Both the position numbers and the translations under genes were made by a program. Under the pieces are notes generated by a model. That model ran no database searches. It was given only the letters and a program-made list of their open reading frames with translations, and was not told the DNA's origin. Below are positions 8,975 to 16,033 of a stretch of 64,000 nucleotides of DNA, one piece after another; positions within the stretch are counted from its first letter, which is position 1; each line of letters begins with the position of its first letter. The DNA lies in NCBI RefSeq assembly GCF_002205895.1, contig NZ_NJDE01000008.1, positions 186,001 through 250,000 of the forward strand, written 5' to 3'. Source of the DNA: Saccharibacillus sp. O23 (GTDB taxonomy: Bacteria > Bacillota > Bacilli > Paenibacillales > Paenibacillaceae).

Positions 8975-10069
8975 ATGACATCGAATCCCCCATCGAACTC
9001 CCATAAACGCATCGTTCTCACCGGAGGCGGATCGGCCGGACACGTCTCGGTCAATCTGGCTCTTATTCCCGCTCTGCGCGAGCAGGGTTGGTCGATCGAC
9101 TACATCGGTTCGGAGACCGGCATCGAGAAAGAGCTGATCGAAGGATTGCCCGGCGTCTCTTATCACGCGATCGCGACCGGCAAGCTTCGCCGCTACTTCT
9201 CGCTGCGCAATTTCTCGGATCCTTTCCGCGTACTGAAAGGAGTCGACCAGTCGCGCCGCCTGATCCGTCGGCTCAAACCGTCGGTCGTGTTCTCCAAAGG
9301 CGGCTTCGTCTCCGTGCCGGTTGTACTCGGCGCTTGGATGAACCGCGTGCCTTCGCTGATCCACGAATCGGACTATTCGCCGGGCCTCGCCAACCGTCTG
9401 GCGCTGCCGTTCGCCGAAGCGCTGTGCACGACTTTCCCCGAGACGGCCGCCTCGGTCAAAACGGGCAAAGCCGTGCAGGTCGGCTCGGTCGTTCGTCCCG
9501 AACTGAAAAGCGGCGACGCCGCGCTCGGGCTTGAGCTGCTCGGCTTCGACGGCGTCAAGCCGGTGCTGCTCGCCGCCGGGGGCAGCCTCGGCTCGCGGGC
9601 GCTGAACGCCAATCTGCGCCGCAACCTCGACGCGCTGCTGAAACGCTTCGACGTCGTGCATCTGTGCGGCCGCGGCGGTCTTGATCCGCAGCTCGAAGGG
9701 CTGGCCGGATACCGCCAGTTCGAATACGTCAACGAACGGATGGCCGATGTGCTGGCGGCCGCCAATCTGGTATTCAGCCGCGCCGGTTCCAACGCCATCT
9801 TCGAATATCTCGCGCTGGGCAAGCCGATGCTGCTCTGTCCGCTCGGTCGCAATCAGAGCCGGGGCGACCAGATTCTGAACGCGGATTCGTTCGTCCGCGC
9901 CGGCTACGCTCTCAGCATCGACGAAGACAATTGGAGCGACGAACGCTTTATCGCCAAGCTCGACGAGCTGCACAGCAAACGGAGCCGCTATATCTCCCGA
10001 ATGCGTCAAGCGGAGAGCGGCGATCCGCTCGAACGGCTGCTGGAGAAGATCGAAGCTTCGGCGGGATAA
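8975..10069 (+). CDS. murG: MurG-type UDP-GlcNAc:lipid I N-acetylglucosaminyltransferase
   Basis: A 364-residue GT-B glycosyltransferase (GT28). The N-terminal loop GGGSAGHVSVNLAL (residues about 17-30) matches the lipid-binding GGGTAGH motif, and IHESDYSPGLANR and the C-terminal RAGSNAIFEYLALGKPMLLCPL match acceptor- and UDP-GlcNAc-binding segments. MurG converts lipid I to lipid II on the inner membrane face. Here it sits outside any division/cell-wall (dcw) cluster, and the SVNLALIP loop is typical of the second, stand-alone MurG found in some Bacillales, so a canonical murG may exist elsewhere. AAGGAGA lies about ten bases before the ATG. Only a small membrane peptide follows before the terminator. 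Confidence 0.85.
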   Translation: MTSNPPSNSHKRIVLTGGGSAGHVSVNLALIPALREQGWSIDYIGSETGIEKELIEGLPGVSYHAIATGKLRRYFSLRNFSDPFRVLKGVDQSRRLIRRLKPSVVFSKGGFVSVPVVLGAWMNRVPSLIHESDYSPGLANRLALPFAEALCTTFPETAASVKTGKAVQVGSVVRPELKSGDAALGLELLGFDGVKPVLLAAGGSLGSRALNANLRRNLDALLKRFDVVHLCGRGGLDPQLEGLAGYRQFEYVNERMADVLAAANLVFSRAGSNAIFEYLALGKPMLLCPLGRNQSRGDQILNADSFVRAGYALSIDEDNWSDERFIAKLDELHSKRSRYISRMRQAESGDPLERLLEKIEASAG

Positions 10070-10116
10070 ACCAGACGGCAGCTCGGCCGTAACGCTTCTT
10101 CCCCATCTTTCGTTTA

Positions 10117-10142
10117 GGTTTAGAGAACCGATTCTCTGAACC
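10117..10142. repeat. Imperfect 26-base palindrome between murG and the small membrane gene
   Basis: GGTTTAGAGAA / TTCTCTGAACC separated by four bases, one G-T mismatch. No T run follows, so it is more likely an operator, a processing site or a weak mRNA hairpin than a terminator. Confidence 0.45.
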
Positions 10143-10168
10143 TGGCATTTAGGGAGGGAGGAAATGCT

Positions 10169-10318
10169 TTGCTTGATCCGCAAAAATGGGACGCGTTCAC
10201 GATGAAGCTTACCGAGAAGTGGATTGCCGTTCCCCGCATCTATCGCGTCTGCCTTATACCCGGCATCCTGCTGGTTATCGCTCTTTTAGGTTGGATCGGC
10301 TATTTCCGACGGTTATAG
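10169..10318 (+). CDS. Small single-pass membrane protein, unknown function
   Basis: A 49-residue frame reading MLDPQKWDAFTMKLTEKWIA, then about 20 hydrophobic residues (VCLIPGILLVIALLGWIGYF) and a basic tail RRL. It starts with TTG seven bases after a strong GGGAGG. An ATG at 10164 in another frame gives only 13 codons. The gene sits 100 bases after murG and 34 bases before a strong terminator, which argues that it is a real transcribed unit, possibly with murG. The topology is one membrane helix with a cytoplasmic N-terminal amphipathic part, or the reverse. I do not recognise a family. Confidence 0.55.
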   Translation: MLDPQKWDAFTMKLTEKWIAVPRIYRVCLIPGILLVIALLGWIGYFRRL

Positions 10319-10351
10319 AAAGAAAACATGTTCCGGCCGTCGTCAACGGCG

Positions 10352-10391
10352 AAAAAGCCTGCTTCTACGCGTGTAGAAGCAGGCTTTTTTT
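10352..10391 (+). terminator. Terminator after the murG/small membrane gene unit
   Basis: Stem AGCCTGCTTCTAC / GTAGAAGCAGGCT with a four-base loop, flanked by an A run before and seven Ts after. The A run means it may also serve the minus-strand ADP-ribosylglycohydrolase gene, whose stop is about 70 bases away. Confidence 0.9.
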
Positions 10392-10459
10392 ATTCGGCGG
10401 CTATGACGACAACCGGCATGAAAGCGTTCCACCGATCGGGAATCGGCCTTGCGGCCCGG

Positions 10460-11413
10460 CTATGCCCTTTTTTCCAATACCGCTTCCCACTGTTCGCACA
10501 GTGTCCGCAGTTCGTCCAGCTTCGCGATCCGCGACAACCATTCCTCCGGAATGCCGGCTTCGCCGTACAGAATCCCCGCCAAGCCGCCGACGACGGCTCC
10601 CGTGGTATCGGTATCTTCGCCCAGATTGACGGCTTTGAGCGCGGCTTCGCGATAGCTGCCCGTCGTCAGCAGGCACCAGAGCGCCGCTTCCAGCGTATCG
10701 ACGACGTAACCGCTCGAACGGATATCTTCGCGGCGAAGATCCGCCAGACCGCCGTTCAGCACCCGTTCGAACGCCCAGCGTTCTTCGTGCTCCGCGTAAC
10801 GTTCCTCGATAGCGGCGATCCCTAGTCGATACGCTTCCGCCGCCGGCAGCCCGTCCAGCAGCCGAAGCGCGATCTCGACATAGATCAGGCAGGCCAGAAT
10901 CGATCGCGGATGCCGGTGCGTGATCGACGAGACTTCCGCCGCCAGCCGATCGCGTTCGCCGACTTCCATGCCGCGCGTATAGAAAGCCATCGGCAGAATG
11001 CGCATCAACGAACCGTTGCCGTTGGACTGTTCGCGCGTCAGTCCCGCGAATTTCGCCCAGACCGCTTCCGTCCGGTAACGTTCCAGCGCTTCGCGCGTCG
11101 CGTTGCCGATATCGAACAGCTCGCCGTGCGGCGTCATATAGCCGCGCGTCATCCAACGCACGAACCGTTCCGCCATGTCTTCGGTATCGCAGGCGGGCCG
11201 CAGCGTCAAACTTTCGACCGTACACCAAGTCATCGTGCTGTCGTCCGACCAAGTGCCCGGCGGTTGGTTGTACGTTCCGTACCCTCTCATCTCCGTCACC
11301 GGATCCGCATCCAGTGCCGCGCGCGACCGGAACTCGACCGGCACGCCGAGCGCGTCCGCGACCGTCAGTCCCAACAGAGCGCCGCTTAACTTCGAGTCGC
11401 GTTTAGGCAACAT
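10460..11413 (-). CDS. ADP-ribosylglycohydrolase family protein
   Basis: A 317-residue DraG/ARH-fold hydrolase that would remove ADP-ribose from proteins, nucleic acids or small molecules. Both Mg2+ sites are intact: WSDDSTMT near residues 54-61 and GEDTDTTGAVVGGLAG near residues 264-279; GALLGLTVADALGVPVEF at the N-terminus is also typical. The ATG lies inside the last codons of the upstream DUF1877 gene (11-base overlap), so translation is probably coupled. No ADP-ribosyltransferase gene is visible nearby, so the target is unknown. A nitrogenase-regulating DraG role is unlikely without nif genes here. Confidence 0.85.
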   Translation of the reverse strand: MLPKRDSKLSGALLGLTVADALGVPVEFRSRAALDADPVTEMRGYGTYNQPPGTWSDDSTMTWCTVESLTLRPACDTEDMAERFVRWMTRGYMTPHGELFDIGNATREALERYRTEAVWAKFAGLTREQSNGNGSLMRILPMAFYTRGMEVGERDRLAAEVSSITHRHPRSILACLIYVEIALRLLDGLPAAEAYRLGIAAIEERYAEHEERWAFERVLNGGLADLRREDIRSSGYVVDTLEAALWCLLTTGSYREAALKAVNLGEDTDTTGAVVGGLAGILYGEAGIPEEWLSRIAKLDELRTLCEQWEAVLEKRA

Positions 11414-11882
11414 AGATCAACATCGCTTCGCCGGCTTCGGCGGCCGCCCGGTAATGGTCGCGCATCGGTTGGTAATAGCCCATCAGATAATCGAGTTCGC
11501 CTTCGTCGTTCCAATCCGAAGCCGGATAGACCGGCGCGTCGTTCATGTCGTCCGGATCGAAGTTGCCGGTCAAGGTCTGCGGGTCGGTCGCTTCGAGCGC
11601 GTCCGAGACTTCCCGCACCTGCTCCGGCGTCAGATAACGCACGATAATATCCTCTTGTTCTTCTTCGTTGATCGGTCTTCCGCCCATCAGCGCTTCGGCC
11701 AGCGGAGCTTCTCCGCCCCACGGGTCGCCGCACAGCAGGTAATGCAGGCCGTGCCAAGCTTTGTCGAGATCCAATTCCGCGCCGTCTTCCCCGTGGATAT
11801 AGTCGTACAAGTCTTCTTTCCCTTCGATCAACGCCGCCAACCGCTGCCGGTCGATGCGTTTCAAATAACCGATCATGCCCAT
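11403..11882 (-). CDS. DUF1877 (YfbM-like) family protein
   Basis: A 159-residue soluble acidic protein beginning MGMIGYLKRID, a typical opening for the DUF1877/YfbM family, with the conserved central DKAWHGLHYLL and the C-terminal YYQPMRDHYRAAAEAG. The function of the family is unknown; members often occur near ADP-ribosylglycohydrolase or SUKH/immunity-like genes. AAGGAGG is eight bases before the ATG at 11882; a longer frame from 11942 has no ribosome site. The stop overlaps the start of the ADP-ribosylglycohydrolase gene, so the two form an operon. Confidence 0.75.
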   Translation of the reverse strand: MGMIGYLKRIDRQRLAALIEGKEDLYDYIHGEDGAELDLDKAWHGLHYLLCGDPWGGEAPLAEALMGGRPINEEEQEDIIVRYLTPEQVREVSDALEATDPQTLTGNFDPDDMNDAPVYPASDWNDEGELDYLMGYYQPMRDHYRAAAEAGEAMLIYVA

Positions 11883-12316
11883 TTCGTCATCCTCCTTTTC
11901 GAATCGGAGCTTCTTCCGTTCCCGAAATCTTATCACAGGCAAAAGGGAACTCGTGTTCTTGAAGCCAGTGTAGCGAATTCGCGAGCAAAAATCAAAACCG
12001 GTTTCCCGGTATTCGAAAATCGGCAGTCGCCCTCTGCGGAAAACGGTCCACCCGGCTTCCGGCTCGTCTGATCCTTCTGCGGAATCGTTGTCCTTCTTTC
12101 GCAGACACCGAACCGGATCGCGGATAAGGCGCCGATTCGAGCGTTACCGGATCGGACCCTTGACTGCCTGTTAAGTCGCTTTCCGCACGAAAAGTTAACA
12201 CGGAACTCCGAACATTCGGAATACGACTCGTTCTTTCCCCATGGACAAATTCTTAACGAATCGGCAAAAAAGGCGGCGCGGCGGGCGAAAAAAGCCAAAA
12301 AATCCGGGCATTTTCC
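11883..12316. other. Intergenic stretch between DUF1877 gene and aminotransferase gene
   Basis: About 430 bases without a supported gene. A minus-strand frame of 121 codons crosses it but has no ribosome site and an unnatural Arg/Phe-rich composition. I see a small palindrome TCCGAA-CA-TTCGGA near 12207 and, at the right end, the promoter of the aminotransferase gene. Confidence 0.6.
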
Positions 12317-12345
12317 GTGACGCGGTCATGGGAGAATGCTATAAT
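12317..12345 (+). promoter_or_regulatory. Sigma-A-type promoter of the aminotransferase gene
   Basis: Perfect -10 TATAAT at 12340-12345 with an extended -10 TG two bases upstream, and a weak -35 GTGACG at 12317-12322 (17-base spacer). It lies 36 bases before the start codon. Confidence 0.7.
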
Positions 12346-12380
12346 TGACGCAATTCAGTTTGGAAGGATGACGACACGCA

Positions 12381-13691
12381 ATGAACCCAATGGCTGAACA
12401 ATGGAACCAGAAGATCAAAGCGGGAAACGCGCATGTTTACGACATGCTGTCGGGACTCGGACGGGAAATTTATTTCCCTAAAGAAGGCATTCTGAGCCAG
12501 TCCGCGGAAGCGACCGCTCACGCCAAGAAATATAATGCCACGATCGGCATCGCGACCGAAAACGGCGGCCCGATGCACTTGAACGTGATTCAGGATAAAC
12601 TGTCCGCGTACAATCCGAAAGATCTGTACGGCTACGCGCCTCCTGCGGGCAAACCGGAACTGCGTGCCGCTTGGCGCGAAAAGATGATCCGCGAGAACCC
12701 TTCGGTCGAAGGCAAAAGTTTCGGCAACCCGATCGCGACCAACGCGCTGACGCACGGTCTGAGCATCGTGGCCGACCTGTTCGCCGACGCCGGCGACGCG
12801 GTCGTCTATCCGGACAAGAACTGGGAGAACTACGAGCTGACTTTCGGCGTCCGCCGCGGCGCGAAGATCGTCAATTACGAACTGTTCACCGCGGATATGA
12901 AATTCAACGCCGAAGCGTTCCGCAAAGCGCTGCTGGAGCAGAAGGAAGCGGGCAAAGCCATCGTGCCGCTGAACTTCCCGAATAACCCGACCGGCTACAC
13001 GCCGAGCGTGCAAGAAGGCGAAGAGATCGTGTCGGCATTGCTGGAAGCGGCCGAAGCCGGCATCAATCTCGTGGTCGTGACCGACGACGCTTACTTCGGT
13101 TTGTTCTTCGAAGATTCGCTGCACGAATCGCTGTTCGGCAAGATCGCCGACCTGCACCCGCGCATTCTCGCGGTCAAGATCGACGGCGCGACCAAAGAAG
13201 AATTCGTCTGGGGCTTCCGCGTCGGCTTCATCACGTACGCGTCCGATAACGCCGACGTGCTGGCCGGTCTCGAGCAGAAAACGATGGGCATCATCCGCGC
13301 GACCATCTCCAGCGGCCCGCATCCGTCGCAGACGTTCGTGCTGGACGCGCTGAAATCGCCGGAATTCGACGCGCAGAAGCAGGAGAAGTTCCTGATCATG
13401 AAAGGCCGTGCGAACAAGGTCAAAGCGCTGCTCGACAGCGGCAAATACGAAGGCGTCTGGACGTATTACCCGTTCAACTCCGGCTACTTCATGTGCCTCA
13501 AGCTGAACGAGGGCATCGAAGCCGAAGCGCTGCGCCAACGCCTGCTGCACGAATACGGCGTCGGCACGATCGCTCTGGGCGAGACGGACCTGCGCATCGC
13601 GTTCTCCTGCATCGCGGAAGAGAATCTGGAAGATCTGTTCGATCTGGTGTATAAAGGCGCGCAAGAACTTCAGGGCGCCAAAAACGTATAG
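12381..13691 (+). CDS. Class I/II (fold-type I) PLP-dependent aminotransferase
   Basis: A 436-residue cytoplasmic aminotransferase. Visible marks are NFPNNPTGYTPS (substrate/PLP-binding loop, about residue 200), VVTDDAYFGLF (the Asp and Tyr that contact the pyridine ring), DGATKEEFVWGFRVGF (probable Schiff-base Lys near residue 273) and the C-terminal LRIAFSC with the carboxylate-binding Arg. Family members transaminate aromatic, branched or aspartate-like amino acids; specificity cannot be read from sequence. It is transcribed alone, between its own promoter and terminator. The start at 12381 is preferred, with GGAAGG about 13 bases upstream; an ATG three codons later is possible. Confidence 0.85.
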   Translation: MNPMAEQWNQKIKAGNAHVYDMLSGLGREIYFPKEGILSQSAEATAHAKKYNATIGIATENGGPMHLNVIQDKLSAYNPKDLYGYAPPAGKPELRAAWREKMIRENPSVEGKSFGNPIATNALTHGLSIVADLFADAGDAVVYPDKNWENYELTFGVRRGAKIVNYELFTADMKFNAEAFRKALLEQKEAGKAIVPLNFPNNPTGYTPSVQEGEEIVSALLEAAEAGINLVVVTDDAYFGLFFEDSLHESLFGKIADLHPRILAVKIDGATKEEFVWGFRVGFITYASDNADVLAGLEQKTMGIIRATISSGPHPSQTFVLDALKSPEFDAQKQEKFLIMKGRANKVKALLDSGKYEGVWTYYPFNSGYFMCLKLNEGIEAEALRQRLLHEYGVGTIALGETDLRIAFSCIAEENLEDLFDLVYKGAQELQGAKNV

Positions 13692-13717
13692 GATCCATCA
13701 ACGTTTGCCGAATCGGC

Positions 13718-13756
13718 AAAACGCCGTCGAAGCGGAAAGCTTCGACGGCGTTTTTT
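13718..13756 (+). terminator. Terminator after the aminotransferase gene
   Basis: Stem AACGCCGTCGAAGC / GCTTCGACGGCGTT with a five-base loop GGAAA and six Ts. The preceding AAAA allows weak function for minus-strand transcripts coming from the lipoprotein cluster. Confidence 0.9.
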
Positions 13757-13813
13757 GTTGTTTGCTTTTCGTTTGCGGCCGGCTTTGTGCCATGCGCCTA
13801 ACCTATCGCCTTT

Positions 13814-14248
13814 TTACTTCGCAAACTCTAATTGATCGGAATTTTTCTTTTTGACAGCCAACGGGATTTCCGTGTCTTTATCATTCTCGTCGAACGATAA
13901 CATGTCGATCTTGAGTTCGGCATCCCGCAGAAGCGGTCGCCAATCCGGCTGTTGCGCTCTTACCGCGATATCGTTCAGCAGACCTTGTACGACGTTTTCC
14001 CGTTCGGCGCGCGTCGGCATGTTTTTCGGGTCGAAACGCACGGCGATATGAAGCACTTTATCTTTGGTTTGGTAAAGTTCATCGGAGAATATGACGGTAT
14101 CCGGATATTGTTCCATCAGATGCAGCGTGGCTTCGTTCACGGCTTTGCTTCCCTGCCCCGTTTCAAGGAACGGCGTATTCTTGGTGCATGCCGTCAGCAG
14201 CGATATCCCTAGAATCAGGGTCGTGAGCAGCGCCGTTTTATTTTTCAT
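13814..14248 (-). CDS. Lipoprotein of unknown function
   Basis: A 144-residue predicted lipoprotein: basic MKNK, hydrophobic core, and lipobox LLTAC with cysteine near residue 21. The mature part is soluble, mixed alpha/beta in composition and Lys/Asp-rich, with no family I recognise. AGAGG is seven bases before the ATG at 14248; the longer frame from 14314 has no ribosome site and no signal peptide at its front. It is the third of three consecutive lipoprotein genes on this strand, 46 bases after the second. Base composition is clearly more AT-rich than the flanking genes. Confidence 0.6.
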   Translation of the reverse strand: MKNKTALLTTLILGISLLTACTKNTPFLETGQGSKAVNEATLHLMEQYPDTVIFSDELYQTKDKVLHIAVRFDPKNMPTRAERENVVQGLLNDIAVRAQQPDWRPLLRDAELKIDMLSFDENDKDTEIPLAVKKKNSDQLEFAK

Positions 14249-14294
14249 GAACCGGCCTCTTCTCCTCCCTATTGCCGCCGGAACGACGGCTTGA

Positions 14295-14630
14295 TCAATC
14301 GATCGTTTGAACAACCTCGCCTTCCGCGTCGATCAACCGAATCTGAGTCGGCGCTTGATTCAGATCCGCTCCGCCGATCTGCAATTTCCGTCCCCCTTCG
14401 ACTTCGTATTCCCACAGATACAAACCGGACCCGATATCCGTATGCTTATACTTTTCGAAGGTATCCCATTTTACCGTTCCTCGCTCGATCACGGCGTTTG
14501 CCTCGTTGACCGTTAGCATCACGGCTGGCTGGGCTTGAGCCTCTTTAGAGACCGGATTGCAGGCCGCCAGCGAAAGCAGCATAACGCCTAATCCTATACC
14601 GAGAAAAACAACTTTTTTTGCAGGGTTCAT
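14295..14630 (-). CDS. Small lipoprotein of unknown function
   Basis: A 111-residue lipoprotein with signal VVFLGIGLGVMLLSLAAC-N (cysteine near residue 24) and a compact mature domain of about 85 residues containing GSGLYLWEYEVEGGRKLQIG, probably a small beta-structure. AAGGAG is about 12 bases before the ATG and AGGAG directly abuts it. It is the middle gene of the three-lipoprotein group, 42 bases downstream of the larger lipoprotein gene. I do not recognise the family. Confidence 0.6.
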   Translation of the reverse strand: MNPAKKVVFLGIGLGVMLLSLAACNPVSKEAQAQPAVMLTVNEANAVIERGTVKWDTFEKYKHTDIGSGLYLWEYEVEGGRKLQIGGADLNQAPTQIRLIDAEGEVVQTID

Positions 14631-14672
14631 CTCCTGATCACGCTCCTTGTTCAGGGGTTTTACGCCAAGCGG

Positions 14673-15332
14673 TCAAATGTTCAGATCGGCGATTTCTTCG
14701 GCAAAACGCTGTTTTGCGCTTTGCTTGAGCCGTTCATGGATTTCTTGCTCTTCTTCGTTTTCCTCGAGCCTTTTTGTTTGGGCACTATCGTTTTCCAAGT
14801 CGAATTTCCCGTTATTCATATTGATGACCGCATAATCGCCGTTCGTGTTCGCTTTCAAATAAAGGATATACTTCGAGCCCGGTTCGATTTCGCGATAATT
14901 TTCCATCGTAACTTTCTGAATCCCCTGCTCTTGCTTAATTAAGGCAGCAGGCTCCAGAATCTCTAATTCTTCTTGTTCCCGAATCGTATCGGCGGTCGGT
15001 TGTTTAAGGATTTTCCGTAGGGTGATCGGCGTCTTGGTGCAGAAACCCGACAGCGCCGGCGGAAGATCGCTCCGGGCCTCGTCTCGCTCCGTGTAGTTTA
15101 GTACATGTTCGCGATCCTCGAATCGGGTACGTGTCTCCGCGACGACGATCAAATCCGCCTCTTCGAATAAAGAAGGCTCGTCTTGAAAAATCTCGCTATT
15201 CGCACGGATCGAGACGGTCGGAACGCTATCCGCTTCTTGATCGGAATCCGTTATATGTACAGCCGAATTCCCGCATCCCGCGACGAAGACTAAAAGAAAT
15301 GAAACGAATACCAAAAACGGACTTCTTCTCAT
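14673..15332 (-). CDS. Lipoprotein of unknown function, first of a three-gene cluster
   Basis: A 219-residue lipoprotein: MRRS, hydrophobic core FLVFVSFLLVFVAGC (cysteine near residue 20), then a soluble domain with EADLIVVAETRT, PGSKYILYLKANTNGDYAVI and an acidic/Lys-rich coiled-coil-like C-terminus. The LIVVAE.....Y.LYL pattern resembles secreted proteins with an OB-like or cardosin-type beta fold seen in many Firmicutes, but this is a weak resemblance. AAGGAG is nine bases before the ATG. It leads the lipoprotein group, and the AT-rich DNA just upstream (15,390-15,430) would contain the promoter. Confidence 0.6.
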   Translation of the reverse strand: MRRSPFLVFVSFLLVFVAGCGNSAVHITDSDQEADSVPTVSIRANSEIFQDEPSLFEEADLIVVAETRTRFEDREHVLNYTERDEARSDLPPALSGFCTKTPITLRKILKQPTADTIREQEELEILEPAALIKQEQGIQKVTMENYREIEPGSKYILYLKANTNGDYAVINMNNGKFDLENDSAQTKRLEENEEEQEIHERLKQSAKQRFAEEIADLNI

Positions 15333-15547
15333 ATCCGGGTACTCCTTGGTTTGCTTGGATTCTCGATAAGCTCATGCCGACCGTTCTAATGTATTTTACA
15401 TCCATATTAACTATTATATATCCGATAAGGAATTAAGGCTAATAGAGATCCAAAAAAAGCGGTCGGGCTGTCGGGAAAGTCGCTTAAACAGACAAAACGA
15501 GGCGACTCCGAGCGCCATCCGCTTCTGTAGGCTGAGCAAGAGCTGCG

Positions 15548-15741
15548 CTAACGGAACGTCGATTCCTTAGAAGCGCCGAACAAGCCTTTGCAAAATTCTA
15601 ACGGAACGTCGATTCCTTAGCCGGTCGATTTGCCTCTTTTTCGGCTGAAAAACCGACTTTTTTCATTCTAAGCGTCGCCTCGTTCCGTTAGATTCTCAAA
15701 ACGGCTCCGAATGCCCGCTAAGCGTCATCTCGTTCCGTTAG
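15548..15741. repeat. Four-copy palindromic intergenic repeat array
   Basis: Two direct copies starting CTAACGGAACGTCGATTCC and ending TTAG (15548-15570 and 15598-15620, identical over 23 bases) face two opposite-strand copies that start CTAAGCGTC and end CGTTCCGTTAG (15668-15691 and 15718-15741). Within each pair the period is exactly 50 bases. Each copy is itself bounded by CTAA...TTAG, so it can fold as a hairpin. The centre (15621-15667) contains TCGGCTGAAAAACCGA. It resembles the dispersed intergenic repeats common in Paenibacillaceae genomes; no transposase is present. Confidence 0.75.
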
Positions 15742-15885
15742 ATTCCGAAAAAGGATTCACGCTCGATGAAGACGAGATCGCGGCCGCCGCTCATTGTTCC
15801 CGATTCCCCATCTTCGACTCTTCTCCGCTCTAACGGTCTGATTGACCGAATCAAGGAAGGCTTTTCCGGTCCGCTTCAGCATATG

Positions 15886-15916
15886 CAAAAAACCCGGACA
15901 ACTTGTTGTCCGGGTT
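15886..15916 (-). terminator. Terminator after ecsB
   Basis: Perfect 12-base stem AACCCGGACAAC / GTTGTCCGGGTT with a two-base loop; on the minus strand it is followed by a T run. It lies about 120 bases after the stop of ecsB. Confidence 0.85.
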
Positions 15917-16033
15917 AAAAACCGTTTAAAGAAGAAACGAAGCACGGGCCGACGGCGGGCAAAAGGCTTCCCGGCGGGCGATAAGCCGCGGCCGTTCAAG
16001 TCCGCTCGACTCGCGCAGCGCCTGCGCCGCTCG

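Larger units (their letters stand above)
15333..16033. other. 700-base intergenic region holding a repeat array and a terminator
   Basis: No supported gene. Its left end is AT-rich (probable promoter of the lipoprotein cluster). The centre holds four copies of a CTAACGGAACG-ended palindromic repeat (see next entry). The right end carries the terminator for the EcsB gene. A minus-strand 80-codon frame at 15757-15999 has no ribosome site and overlaps the terminator. Confidence 0.7.

Noticed and set aside
15548-15741. CRISPR array
   Set aside because: Repeats are palindromic, only four copies, in opposite orientations, with non-uniform central spacing and no cas genes.
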